From Opitutaceae bacterium (GTDB taxonomy: Bacteria > Verrucomicrobiota > Verrucomicrobiia > Opitutales > Opitutaceae): a DNA stretch of 59,676 nt. The notes under the pieces were generated by a model, which worked only from the letters and a program-made list of their open reading frames with translations, made no database searches and was not told the DNA's origin. Location: NCBI GenBank assembly GCA_030693515.1, contig JAUYAK010000025.1, positions 1-59,676 of the forward strand. The letters run 5' to 3'. Shown here one piece after another: positions 16,828-24,615 of this stretch; the first letter of the stretch is position 1, and every line of letters begins with the position of its first letter. Made by a program: the position numbers and the translations under genes.

Positions 16828-17367
16828 TTAACTGCCAGCCGGCTTGCTCTCGTCGCGCAGTTTCTTGAGTTCCTCGCGGACCTGCTTGCCGAGACTGCGC
16901 TCGTCGGATTCGCGCTCCTGCTTGTCCAAGCGCAGTTGCTCAAGGATCGCCTTGCGCTCGGTTTCCGTGGCGGTTTTGAGCTTCTCAATGAGCGTTTTGC
17001 GCTCGGCGAGATAAGTGGTGCGGTTGGCTTGGAAGGTGGCGATGACAGTATGGACAGCCTTCGCCGTGTCCGACGCATGCTCATTCGGGCCCTTGCCGCT
17101 GCCGGGGGTCGTGGGGGTGTTGCCGGTCGTGGTCGCGGGACCACCGATGGTCGGGCTGGGAGGCGTCGTGCCGCTGCCCGTGCCACCAGTCGTCGGACCG
17201 GTCGGCGTGGTGTCAGGCTTGCCTGCCGCCGGAGCCACCCCGCCTGAATTGGTCGTGCCGGTGCCAGCATTGCCAGCGGGCGTGCCGGCCGATTGGGCGG
17301 ACAGGCCTGCCGAGGTAAGCGCTGCAAGAGCGGCGTAGAGGACGAAGGCTGAATCGAGTTTTTTCAT
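16828..17367 (-). CDS. Small exported protein with PTG-rich linker and charged helix, sigma-54 controlled
   Basis: A 179-residue protein with a signal peptide (MKKLDSAFVLYAALAALTSA ... LSAQS). Residues ~27-95 are a low-complexity linker of P, T, G, S and A. The C-terminal ~80 residues form a highly charged helix likely to be a coiled coil (TYLAERKTLIEKLKTATETE, then RKAILEQLRLDKQERESDER). No family is recognised. The ATG at 17367 is used because the frame upstream of it runs into the promoter. A near-consensus sigma-54 promoter at 17421-17436 and a strong terminator at 16749-16789 make it a single-gene transcript. It follows the NtrC-family regulator gene, which is the obvious candidate activator. 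The architecture suggests a periplasmic or surface structural or stress-related protein; the function is unknown. Confidence 0.75.
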   Translation of the reverse strand: MKKLDSAFVLYAALAALTSAGLSAQSAGTPAGNAGTGTTNSGGVAPAAGKPDTTPTGPTTGGTGSGTTPPSPTIGGPATTTGNTPTTPGSGKGPNEHASDTAKAVHTVIATFQANRTTYLAERKTLIEKLKTATETERKAILEQLRLDKQERESDERSLGKQVREELKKLRDESKPAGS

Positions 17368-17420
17368 GGTATATGTATTGGTTGATGTTTTTAGGACTAT
17401 GTTTGTTGCCAGCATCTCTT

Positions 17421-17436
17421 TGCACTCAACGTGCCA
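17421..17436 (-). promoter_or_regulatory. Sigma-54 (-24/-12) promoter
   Basis: On the minus strand the site reads TGGCACGTTGAGTGCA. It matches the sigma-54 consensus TGGCACGNNNNTTGCW at every specified base except one, with the required ten bases between the GG and GC pairs. Transcription would start near 17410, giving a leader of about 43 bases before the ATG at 17367. A dyad (CATATGAAGAT at 17435-17445 and ATCTTCTATATG at 17451-17462) overlaps and lies upstream of the -24 element and could be a binding site. No similar site was seen elsewhere in the intergenic regions. Confidence 0.75.
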
Positions 17437-17525
17437 TATGAAGATCCATCATCTTCTATATGATTAAAAACACTTTGCGAATTAATCGAGCAGTGATGTG
17501 GTGCGCATTTCGGGACCATTCACCC

Positions 17526-17550
17526 AAAAAGCGATGGGCGTAAGCGCCCA
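17526..17550 (-). terminator. Intrinsic terminator after the NtrC-family regulator gene
   Basis: Stem TGGGCG (17535-17540), loop TAAG, stem CGCCCA (17545-17550). On the minus strand it is followed within a few bases by TTTTT (17526-17530). It lies just after the stop of the regulator gene, so transcription of the next gene depends on its own promoter. Confidence 0.65.
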
Positions 17551-17568
17551 AACATCACCCGCGCCGCC

Positions 17569-18954
17569 TCACTCGGGCCGGGCGTCCTTGATACGATAAC
17601 GGATGTAGTCCCGTGTAACTCCCAGCACCCGCGCCGCCGCCGAAACGTTGCCCTCAGTCTGGGCCAGCGCGCGGCGGATCAGCGCATCGATCGCGGTTTC
17701 GAGGGAAAATCCCTTGTCGGGCAATTGGAAATCCGGACTCACCCACGCCTCGGACCGAGCGCCCGGCGCGGCCCCGGTCGCGCTGGCCAGCGAGGAAAAC
17801 GTCAGCTGATCGTCGTCAAACACCAGCGAGCGTTCAATCTCGTGGGCCAGTTCACGGACGTTGCCTGGCCAGCGGTGCGCGCGCAGCCGCCGCTGGCCAA
17901 TCTCGGGAATCTGGCGGGGCGGCAGGCCGTAATTTTTACCGATCCGCGCCGTCAGGGCTTCGGCCAGCGGCACGATGTCGCCCCCGCGCTCGCGCAACGG
18001 GGGGATGCGGACCCGGAACAAGTCCAGCCGGTGCAGCAAATCCTCGCGGAACCGGCCCTCCGCCACGAGCGCGCGCAGATCGGTGTTGGTCGCCGCGATG
18101 ATGCGTGCGTCGATCGTCAGCATGCGATTGCCGCCCACCCGGCGAATCGCCCGATCTTCGATTGCCTTCAGCAACTTTGCCTGCACCGCAGCCGACAGAC
18201 TCGGGAGTTCGTCGAGAAAAACCGTGCCACCTTCCGCCGCCTCAAGCAGGCCGATGCGCGCCTCCTTCGCATCCGTAAACGCGCCCCGCTCATGACCGAA
18301 CAATTCCGACTCTGCCAGCGCCTCCGGCAGCGCTGAGCAGTTCACCTCGACGAGCGGGCCTGCAGCCCGCGGCCCGCGGCGGTGCAGCCAGCGCGCGAGC
18401 GTTGTCTTGCCTGTGCCCGTCTCACCTTCGATCAACACGGGCGGCAACGCGCCCGTCACGCGCCGATCCGCCCCTAAAATTTTTTCCAGCTGCAGCGCGA
18501 CCGGCGCAAGGGCGGAACCAAAGAAAAACCCCGCGTCGTCCGTGCCCTCGGCGGCCTGGCGATGCTGCTCGCCACGTCGCACCCCCCGCTCCCGCCGCGC
18601 CCTCGCCAGCCGCACCGCCAGCTCGTCGAGATCGAACGGTTTGACGAGATAGTCCGCCGCTCCCCGTCTCATCGCCTCAACCGCCCCGGATACCCCACCC
18701 TCCGCCGTCATCACGACCACCACGACGCTCGCCGGCACCGCCTGCTCCGTGAGCAACGCCAGGCTCCGGCCATCCGGCAGGTTCACATCGAACAGCGCAA
18801 AATCGAAACTGAGGTTGCGCAACGCCGCTCGCGCCTCGGCGAGCGTCGTGACTTGGGTCACCTCGATGTTTTCCTTCTCAAGATGCGAGGCGATGCGCCG
18901 CCGCAACAGCGGTTCGTCCTCGAGCAAAAGCAAGCTCGCCCGTGCCCGTTCCAT
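17569..18954 (-). CDS. NtrC-family sigma-54-dependent response regulator
   Basis: A 461-residue activator with three domains. The receiver domain (residues ~6-120) has the acidic pair LEDEP and a phospho-acceptor Asp56 in ALFDVNLPDG. The AAA+ domain (~145-380) has Walker A GETGTGKT at 177-184, FLDEL (Walker B) and the sigma-54 contact loop, which reads GAFTDA (224-229) rather than the standard GAFTGA. The C-terminal Fis-type HTH reads NVSAAARVLGVTRDYIRYRI. The start at 18954 (MERARASLL) is 2 bp from the SpoU stop. It should activate sigma-54 promoters when phosphorylated; the sigma-54 promoter of the downstream gene (17421-17436) is the nearest target and the kinase at 14071-15525 the nearest partner. 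Confidence 0.9.
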   Translation of the reverse strand: MERARASLLLLEDEPLLRRRIASHLEKENIEVTQVTTLAEARAALRNLSFDFALFDVNLPDGRSLALLTEQAVPASVVVVVMTAEGGVSGAVEAMRRGAADYLVKPFDLDELAVRLARARRERGVRRGEQHRQAAEGTDDAGFFFGSALAPVALQLEKILGADRRVTGALPPVLIEGETGTGKTTLARWLHRRGPRAAGPLVEVNCSALPEALAESELFGHERGAFTDAKEARIGLLEAAEGGTVFLDELPSLSAAVQAKLLKAIEDRAIRRVGGNRMLTIDARIIAATNTDLRALVAEGRFREDLLHRLDLFRVRIPPLRERGGDIVPLAEALTARIGKNYGLPPRQIPEIGQRRLRAHRWPGNVRELAHEIERSLVFDDDQLTFSSLASATGAAPGARSEAWVSPDFQLPDKGFSLETAIDALIRRALAQTEGNVSAAARVLGVTRDYIRYRIKDARPE

Positions 18955-18956
18955 GG

Positions 18957-19892
18957 TCACTTCCGCTTGATCAGCTCCCAAATCAAGACCCCCGCCGCGA
19001 CCGAAACATTGAGCGACTCGATCTTGCCGGTGCCGGGGATGGTCACGAGGCGCGAACACGCCGCGGCCAGCTCCGGCGCGAGGCCCTGCTCCTCGTTGCC
19101 CAGCACGATGGCGACCGGCTTGCGCGGGGCATCGGGGTCGCGTTTCGGCCGCGTGCGCAACGACGTCGCGCCGCGTGTCGCCGCGCCCACGACCTCGAAG
19201 CCCGCTGCGGCCAGTTCCCGCGCGAGTGCGGCCAGATCCTTGGCCAGCCACACTTCCACCTGCTCGAGGCCGCCCTCAGCCACGCGGTGCGCGGAGTCGC
19301 TCGGTCGCGCCGCGGTCGCCACGTCGGGAATCACGATGCGCGACACGCCGAAAAACGCCGTCGTGCGCGCGATGGCGCCGAGGTTGTGCGCGTTGCCGAT
19401 GCGGTCGAGCAGCAGCACCGGCTCGCCGGCCGCCGCCCACGCGGCGGGCTCCGCGGCCGAGACGCGCTGCAACACCGGCGCCCGCACCACGGCCACGATG
19501 CCGCCGTGATGGATCGAGCCCGCGACTTTCTCGAGTTCGGCCGGCTCGACCTGGCGGTAGATGCGCTTGGCCTGCGCGAGGGCCTTGCAGATGGCGCCGA
19601 CCCGCTGCCCGGTCGCCTCGTCAAAGAACAACCGCAGGATCGATTGCGGATCACGTGCGAAGCGGGCCCGCACGGCGGCGAGGCCGCAGAGCTTCAGCTC
19701 GTCAAAGGCCGGCCGGGTCCGCGGGCCATCGGACAGGCCTCCGGCGGGCTCCGCGGACACCACTGCGCGGCGCGGCGCCGGCGTCTCGCCGCGCGACCGC
19801 GGCGCGCCCGCTGGAGCTACGAATTCTTCGCGCGCAAACCCCGGCCGCGGGCGCGGACGATACCCCGAATCACGTTGGGAAAACTGAGCCAT
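18957..19892 (-). CDS. SpoU/TrmH-family RNA 2'-O-ribose methyltransferase (RlmB/YfiF-like)
   Basis: A 311-residue enzyme. A disordered N-terminus (residues 1-60) is followed by a SpoU substrate-binding domain (LKLCGLAAVRARFARDPQSI, IHHGGIVAVV) and the knotted SPOUT catalytic domain with motif 1 LLDRIGNAHNLGAIARTTAF, motif 2 IVLGNEEQGL and motif 3 IPGTGKIESLNVSVAAGVLI. It should methylate a ribose in tRNA or rRNA using S-adenosylmethionine; the target nucleotide cannot be told from sequence. The combination with this N-terminal domain resembles E. coli YfiF. The ATG at 19892 (MAQFSQRD) is preferred over an earlier start. A truncated copy lies 7.2 kb away at 11756-11908. Confidence 0.88.
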   Translation of the reverse strand: MAQFSQRDSGYRPRPRPGFAREEFVAPAGAPRSRGETPAPRRAVVSAEPAGGLSDGPRTRPAFDELKLCGLAAVRARFARDPQSILRLFFDEATGQRVGAICKALAQAKRIYRQVEPAELEKVAGSIHHGGIVAVVRAPVLQRVSAAEPAAWAAAGEPVLLLDRIGNAHNLGAIARTTAFFGVSRIVIPDVATAARPSDSAHRVAEGGLEQVEVWLAKDLAALARELAAAGFEVVGAATRGATSLRTRPKRDPDAPRKPVAIVLGNEEQGLAPELAAACSRLVTIPGTGKIESLNVSVAAGVLIWELIKRK

Positions 19893-19974
19893 GCGCCACG
19901 CTGACCGCCGCCACGCGGGAAAACCAAACAATTCTGCGCCCGGTTCCTCCGCCCCGGCCCCACGCCACTCGCGG

Positions 19975-21378
19975 CTAGCGCAGCGGTTCCCCGTAGGCGT
20001 TGACCTCAACTAGCGCGGCCGGAGAAATCGGGGGCCGCATCATCCGGTCGATTGTGGCTTGCAGCTTGATCCGCGCTGCGGCCGCCCCAGCGGGCAACCG
20101 GGCCAGGTCCAAGGCCTCCTCACGCAAACCGGTGCCCGCGATGTCGAACATCCGCCCATCCGCGAAAAGTTTGTAGCGATGATCCAGGGCGAAGATCGCC
20201 CGGGCAAACTTGGCCTTATCCCAGCCCGGCCGCGGGTCATACCAGAAGAAGGCCGATTCGCGGGGCGTCCCCTTGGCCCCCAGCAGTTGCGGCGCGAAGC
20301 TCACGCCATCCGTCTGCCAGCCGCCTGGGATCGCGCGGCCCGCCAGTTCCGCCAGCGTGGGCAGAAAATCGGAGGGGTCGATCAAGTCGGCGTTGATGCC
20401 GGGCTGGATCCGGCCCGGCCAGCTGGCGATGAGCGGGACGCGGATGCCGGTCTGCAGCGGCAGCCCTTTGCCGCCGCGGATCATCTGCCCATTCATCCGC
20501 GAGGTCACGCGCTGGTCCGTGCCGTTGTCGGAATAGAAGAGCACCAGCGCGTCGTCGCGCAGCCCGAGTTTCTCGATTTCGCCCACAAGCCGGCCGACCA
20601 CGACATCCAGGTAGGCGACCATGTCCGGGAAATATTTTTGATCCTCCTCCAGCCGGCGCTTCGGATCGGTGTGCCAGACCTCCGAGAGCGGAGTCGGCAT
20701 CACCGGCCAGTGCGGCAAGGCCATCGGATAGTAGATGAACATTTTTTCGTCGCGATGCCGGCGCATGAAATCCGCGATGAACTCCACGGAAAGATCCTCG
20801 CCGTATTTGCCCTCCACGGCGCGATGCAGGGTGCCGTTGCGCAGAAACGTCGGGTTGCCGTAGCGCGAGCCTTTGTCCTCGGTCTCCAGCGCGTGGTGCA
20901 GGGAGTATTCCTCAAAGCCGGCATCCTTCGGGTGCATGCCTAGGCCGCGGCGTCGCGCGGCGTGGGGAAAGTCCGGAGGATCGTAGGAGTGCAACTGCCA
21001 CTTGCCCGCGATGCAGGTCCGGTAGCCAAAATCGCGCATCATGTGCCCAAACGTCTTCTCACCCGGCGGCAGCAGGCCAAAGGCGAGCCAGTTCCGGTGA
21101 TTGTCGCGGCCGGTCATGAGTTCGAGGCGCGTCGGCGTGCAGAGCGGCTGGGCATACGCATGCGTGAATCGCAAGCCGCCGGCCGCGAGTCGATCGAGCT
21201 GCGGCGTCGGGTAGTCGGTGCCGCCGTAGCTGCCAAAGGCCTCGATGCCGATATCGTCGGCCATGATCAGAACGATGTTACGAGGCAGGGCCGAAACTGC
21301 CGCCCACGCCGGGGCGCAGAAGAAACCGGCGGCGAGCAAGCCGAGCCCCAGGCGGGTCGTTGCAGAATTACATTTCAT
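19975..21378 (-). CDS. Sulfatase (type I, formylglycine-dependent)
   Basis: A 467-residue exported sulfatase. The signal peptide runs to about APAWA (residue 26). The N-terminal metal site is IMADDIGIEAFGSYGG (Asp41, Asp42). The sulfatase signature CTPTRLELMTGR has Cys80 as the residue converted to formylglycine, and IAGKWQLH holds the conserved lysine/histidine. Further down, YSDNGTDQRVTS is the second metal-binding segment. It hydrolyses sulfate esters, probably on sulfated polysaccharides or glycosides, in the periplasm or outside the cell. A formylglycine-generating enzyme is not in the window. Start at 21378 (MKCNSATT). The substrate cannot be inferred from the neighbours. Confidence 0.92.
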   Translation of the reverse strand: MKCNSATTRLGLGLLAAGFFCAPAWAAVSALPRNIVLIMADDIGIEAFGSYGGTDYPTPQLDRLAAGGLRFTHAYAQPLCTPTRLELMTGRDNHRNWLAFGLLPPGEKTFGHMMRDFGYRTCIAGKWQLHSYDPPDFPHAARRRGLGMHPKDAGFEEYSLHHALETEDKGSRYGNPTFLRNGTLHRAVEGKYGEDLSVEFIADFMRRHRDEKMFIYYPMALPHWPVMPTPLSEVWHTDPKRRLEEDQKYFPDMVAYLDVVVGRLVGEIEKLGLRDDALVLFYSDNGTDQRVTSRMNGQMIRGGKGLPLQTGIRVPLIASWPGRIQPGINADLIDPSDFLPTLAELAGRAIPGGWQTDGVSFAPQLLGAKGTPRESAFFWYDPRPGWDKAKFARAIFALDHRYKLFADGRMFDIAGTGLREEALDLARLPAGAAAARIKLQATIDRMMRPPISPAALVEVNAYGEPLR

Positions 21379-21437
21379 AAAATCGGCCACCGCGCGAACG
21401 ACACAGGAGCATCACGAAAAGCACGGCGCCCGGGAGT

Positions 21438-22541
21438 TTACCCCAGTTCCCCCACCACTGTGAACTCCTCGCGGTCGTGGTAAAGATGCACGATGCGTGC
21501 GCCCGGGCCGGCCAGAGGCGAGCCCGTCGCGCGGAGCTCGCGCAGAAACGCCACGGGATCGACGCGGCCGAACTTCAGGTTGATCACGAAGCGCCGGCAC
21601 CAGCCGCGCGCCAGCCAGGGTGCCACCAGATGCTGGAGCACGTGGTGCGGATCCTCCACGAGGTCGCAGAACAGCCAGTCGAACACCTCGCCTTCGCGGG
21701 GCGCGAAGCGAAAGGCATCCTCGCGCAAATGCGCGATGGCCGGATGGTCGAGCGCACCGCCTTTCAACGGGCCGTTGTCGATCGCGGTGACACGGGCCCC
21801 GCGCTTGGCCGCGCTGTAGCTCCAGCCGCCGGGCGCCGCGCCGAGGTCGCACACCGTCTCCCCGGGCTGCGGCTCGCGGCCGAGGACGACGTAGGCTTCC
21901 TCGATTTTCAGGTAGCTGCGCGACGGGGCGAGATCGTCGTCAGCCATGCGGCGCTGGCCATGCACCCACGCCTCGCGCGCCACGAACAGGCGGCCGAAAT
22001 CCGCAAAGAATACGAAAAGCCCGCGCACCGGCGCCGCACTCGTGCCCCGCGGCAGGTCGGCGATCGCGAGCTTTGCCACGCGCGAGAGTTTTTTCTTCAG
22101 CAACTCGCCAAACGCCGACTCGACGCCCCCCATGCGACGACCGAGGCCCACGAGTTCCGCCGGCCCCAGCCACACGCTCGGCCACGCCGCCTCGATGCGC
22201 TCGCCGCGGATCGCGCCGAGGAAAAACTCCGCGACGCGCGACGCGAGGGCGTTGACCGAATCGCCGCGGATCTCGATGGGCGCGAGCAGCGTGAGATGGG
22301 CGAAGACGAGATCCGGGGTAGCGCGGAGCTTCAGCCCGCGCTCGGGAGTTTCCGGCGCGGGCTGAAGCACCGCGCTACTTTCAAGCCGCACCCAGCCCGG
22401 GCCGCGCTCCGCGGCTTCGGTGCCGTGCAGCTCCGCCAGCTCGCGCGCGAGCAACATTTCGAAACCGGCCTGGCAGGTGATCAGCACGAGGGCCGAAGCT
22501 GCGGGCGCAGTCTCGTGTCGCGAGCGCAAAAAAGCCCGCAT
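21438..22541 (-). CDS. RlmM-like (FtsJ-fold) 23S rRNA 2'-O-methyltransferase
   Basis: A 367-residue protein with a THUMP-like N-terminal region (LVLITCQAGFEMLLARELAE, GPGWVRLE) and a C-terminal FtsJ/RrmJ Rossmann fold: SAM-binding CDLGAAPGGWSYSA, then AIDNGPL, DWLFCDLVEDP, RFVINLKFGR and HDREEFTVVG. These supply the K-D-K-E catalytic set typical of 2'-O-ribose methyltransferases; RlmM methylates C2498 of 23S rRNA in E. coli. A 61-bp inverted GTAG/CTAC palindrome (22318-22378) sits in frame within the gene and encodes about 20 residues (SSAVLQPAPETPERGLKL) between the conserved VRLE and DLVFAHLTL. The start at 22541 (MRAFLRSRHE) is preferred; the frame is open further upstream into terminator-like palindromes. 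Confidence 0.85.
   Translation of the reverse strand: MRAFLRSRHETAPAASALVLITCQAGFEMLLARELAELHGTEAAERGPGWVRLESSAVLQPAPETPERGLKLRATPDLVFAHLTLLAPIEIRGDSVNALASRVAEFFLGAIRGERIEAAWPSVWLGPAELVGLGRRMGGVESAFGELLKKKLSRVAKLAIADLPRGTSAAPVRGLFVFFADFGRLFVAREAWVHGQRRMADDDLAPSRSYLKIEEAYVVLGREPQPGETVCDLGAAPGGWSYSAAKRGARVTAIDNGPLKGGALDHPAIAHLREDAFRFAPREGEVFDWLFCDLVEDPHHVLQHLVAPWLARGWCRRFVINLKFGRVDPVAFLRELRATGSPLAGPGARIVHLYHDREEFTVVGELG
22318..22378. repeat. REPIN-like inverted REP pair inside the rlmM-like gene
   Basis: Two 24-bp arms (22318-22341 and 22355-22378) are inverted copies with one mismatch, separated by 13 bp. Each arm begins (or ends, inverted) with GTAG and contains its own hairpin with GCGCGG/CCGCGC stems. 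Two inverted GTAG-headed REPs form the structure called a REPIN. It is inside coding sequence and keeps the frame open. Confidence 0.75.
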
Positions 22542-22573
22542 CTTCCGCTGTCGGCTATGCGGGCTGGGGCGGA

Positions 22574-22629
22574 GCGGCGGTTTCCCACCGCCGCCGCGCA
22601 CAATCAAACCGGGCGCTTGGAAAGCGCCC
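22574..22629 (-). terminator. Two hairpins after the rhodanese gene
   Basis: One hairpin is GGGCGCTT (22611-22618), loop GGA, AAGCGCCC (22622-22629). The other is GCGGCGG (22574-22580), loop of seven, CCGCCGC (22588-22594). They follow the stop of the rhodanese gene on the minus strand and precede the RlmM start. There is no clear T-run, so termination is only probable; they could also be repeat elements. Confidence 0.45.
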
Positions 22630-22643
22630 CGTCTTCAGCGGCG

Positions 22644-23033
22644 TCAGCTTTTCTCGACCTTGGCACCGGACTTTTTCCAGCCGTCGATGCCGGGGGAGTA
22701 GTGCTTCACGTTCTTATAGCCGAGCGCGAGGGCCGCGCTGGCGGCCGACTGGTAGGCGTTGCAATACTGGTTGCCGCAGTAGGCGACGATGAGCGCATTT
22801 TTATCCTTGGGCAGCAGCGCGGCGAGCTTCGCCTCGTGGGCGGTAAAGTCGATCGCGCCGGGGATGCGGCCTTCCTTGAAGGAGTCGGTGCCGTTCACGT
22901 CGATCACCGTCACGGCCTTGGCCGCGATCGCCTTTTGGAGATCGGCGTGGGAGATGTCGGCGACCTTGCCGGAGCCGGCGAAGGCGGTGGCGGCGACACA
23001 CAGGGAAACGAAGAGGGAGATGAGTTTTTTCAT
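22644..23033 (-). CDS. Exported rhodanese-domain protein
   Basis: A 129-residue single-domain rhodanese with a signal peptide (MKKLISLFVSLCVAATAFAG). Conserved features are the VTVIDVNGTDSFKEGRIPGA region and the active-site loop VAYCGNQYCNAYQSA, in which the first cysteine is the candidate persulfide carrier, followed by the closing SPGIDGWKKSG. Periplasmic single-domain rhodaneses are linked with sulfur transfer or redox handling, but no specific partner is visible here. The SDR gene (23086-23868) ends 52 bp upstream on the same strand. Confidence 0.85.
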   Translation of the reverse strand: MKKLISLFVSLCVAATAFAGSGKVADISHADLQKAIAAKAVTVIDVNGTDSFKEGRIPGAIDFTAHEAKLAALLPKDKNALIVAYCGNQYCNAYQSAASAALALGYKNVKHYSPGIDGWKKSGAKVEKS

Positions 23034-23085
23034 GCGGGGGGAGGCTAGCCGCCGGACGCCGCGGTGCAAGCGGCCGGCGCGGTTT

Positions 23086-23868
23086 TCAGAGCCGGTGCAG
23101 GTGGAAGCCGCCGTCCACGTCGAAGCACGCACCGGTGGAGAACGGGAAGCGGTCCTCGGCGATGGCGCGCACGGCGCGGCCGATGTCCTCGGGTTTCCCC
23201 CAGCGGCGGATGGGCGTGATGCCGCGCTCGTCGGTGATGATGAGCTTGTCGTATTTCTCCTTCACGCCGCCCGTCATATCGGTCGCGATCACGCCGGGGC
23301 GGATTTCGTAAACGTTGATGCCGTCGTTGGCCAGCCGGTCGGCGAAGAGCTTGGTCATCATCGCGAGCCCGGCCTTCACCATGCAGTAGTCGCCGCGGTT
23401 GATCGAGGCGGTGTAAACCGAGATCGAGGTGATGTTGACCATCCGGCCGCGGAAGCCCTCGGCGTCGGGGGCCTGCTTGAGCATCTGCTTCGCCACGAGC
23501 TGCGAAAGGAAGAACGGCCCCTTGAGGTTGATCGCATACAGGCGATCGAAGCTCTCCTCGCCCGCGTCGAGCAGATCGGCGCGGACCTTGGGCGCGACGC
23601 CGGCGTTGTTCACCAGCAGATCGATGCGGCCGAACTTCGCGACCGTCTCCGCCACCAAGCGCTCGCGATCCGCGGCCACGGCGACGTCGCCCTGCACGAT
23701 GAAGCCGTCGCCGCCAGCCGCCTGGACGAGCGCAAGGGCCTCGGCGGCGGCCTCGGCATTGCCGGCGTAGTTGATGGCGACGCGCGCGCCGGTGCGGGCG
23801 AGTTCGATCGCGATCCCGCGGCCGATGCCGCGCGATGCGCCGGTGATGAGGGCGGTTTTCGAAGTCAT
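23086..23868 (-). CDS. Short-chain dehydrogenase/reductase
   Basis: A 260-residue classical SDR. The cofactor motif is TGASRGIG at residues 9-16, followed by NNAGVAP, the catalytic serine region [11 protein letters not shown] and YCMVK as the Tyr-x-x-x-Lys pair. The C-terminal [12 protein letters not shown] and the closing [16 protein letters not shown] are typical of FabG-like 3-oxoacyl reductases and sugar/alcohol dehydrogenases, using NAD(P)H. The substrate is not determinable from sequence. The ATG at 23868 ([10 protein letters not shown]) is well placed. Confidence 0.88.
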   Translation of the reverse strand: MTSKTALITGASRGIGRGIAIELARTGARVAINYAGNAEAAAEALALVQAAGGDGFIVQGDVAVAADRERLVAETVAKFGRIDLLVNNAGVAPKVRADLLDAGEESFDRLYAINLKGPFFLSQLVAKQMLKQAPDAEGFRGRMVNITSISVYTASINRGDYCMVKAGLAMMTKLFADRLANDGINVYEIRPGVIATDMTGGVKEKYDKLIITDERGITPIRRWGKPEDIGRAVRAIAEDRFPFSTGACFDVDGGFHLHRL

Positions 23869-24003
23869 GCGCGGGCACAGGAAAGAAAGTCGTGCCCGCG
23901 GGCAACGCCGTTTCCATCGCGCGACCCGAAAGGGCCTCGGAGCTATTTTCGGGTTACCACCGAACCACCGGCCCATTTGGCGGTCAGTGTTAGCCAACAC
24001 ACC

Positions 24004-24513
24004 ATGCCCATGAAAAAAATAATCTTCATCCTCCCTCTGCTCGGCCTCGTCTTCGCCGGCTGCGCCAAAAAAGACACCACCACGGCCTACTCCGAGCCTA
24101 CGATGGCCCAGAAGGCCGAAATGGCGGTCAAGGACGCCGCGGGTAAAACCAAGGACATGGCGATCGACGCCAAGGACGCCGTGTCGGACAAGCTCACTGA
24201 ATGGAAACTCACTCCCGCCGACATCAAGGCCGACCTCGATAAAGGCGCCCGCGTGGTCCGCTCGAAAGCCTCCACCACCGGCGCCAAGGCCGGCGTGATG
24301 TTCGACAACGCCAAGGTCGTCACGGTCATCAACGCCAAGCTCGTGGGGGACTATAAGCTCTCGGCGCTCAAGATTAATGTCGATGCCGACAACGGTGTCG
24401 TGACCCTCAAGGGCACGGTGAAATCACCCGAACTGATCGGCCGCGCCATCGCGCTGGCGCTCGATACCGATGATGTCTCGCAAGTCGTCTCGCTCCTGAA
24501 AGTCGAAGCCTGA
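24004..24513 (+). CDS. BON-domain lipoprotein
   Basis: A 169-residue protein with a lipoprotein signal ([18 protein letters not shown]; lipobox FAGC), so it is probably anchored in the outer membrane facing the periplasm. An amphipathic alanine/lysine helix ([20 protein letters not shown], then [12 protein letters not shown]) precedes a BON domain at ~residues 100-168 ([42 protein letters not shown]). BON domains bind phospholipids or surfaces and are common in osmotic- or stress-induced envelope proteins. ATG codons at 24004 and 24010 are both possible. Confidence 0.85.
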   Translation: MPMKKIIFILPLLGLVFAGCAKKDTTTAYSEPTMAQKAEMAVKDAAGKTKDMAIDAKDAVSDKLTEWKLTPADIKADLDKGARVVRSKASTTGAKAGVMFDNAKVVTVINAKLVGDYKLSALKINVDADNGVVTLKGTVKSPELIGRAIALALDTDDVSQVVSLLKVEA

Positions 24514-24520
24514 GGCTGAA

Positions 24521-24538
24521 AGCGCGGCGTGCCGCGCT
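24521..24538 (+). terminator. Tight hairpin after the BON lipoprotein gene
   Basis: AGCGCGGC and GCCGCGCT form an 8-bp stem with a 2-bp loop 8 bp after the stop at 24513. No T-run follows. It may help to end transcription together with the larger hairpin at 24574-24603. Confidence 0.4.
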
Positions 24539-24573
24539 CAATTCCGCCGGTGCATGCCCGGCACGGTAACACA

Positions 24574-24603
24574 AGGCGGCGCGGGGCTCGTCCCGCGCCG
24601 CCT
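24574..24603. terminator. Bidirectional terminator between convergent genes
   Basis: A perfect 12-bp stem (24574-24585 with 24592-24603) with loop GCTCGT lies between the BON lipoprotein gene (plus) and the epimerase gene (minus). CCTTGTTT follows on the plus strand and TTGTGTTACC on the minus strand, giving weak U-tracts on both sides. Confidence 0.65.
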
Positions 24604-24615
24604 CCTTGTTTCGTG

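Noticed and set aside
17080-17300. Tandem DNA repeat in the PTG-rich linker region
   Set aside because: The codons vary and no unit repeats exactly; this is amino-acid bias, not a DNA repeat.
16828-17367. PEP-CTERM sorting signal on the sigma-54-controlled exported protein
   Set aside because: The C-terminus is a charged helix ending KLRDESKPAGS; there is no PEP motif, no terminal hydrophobic helix and no basic tail.
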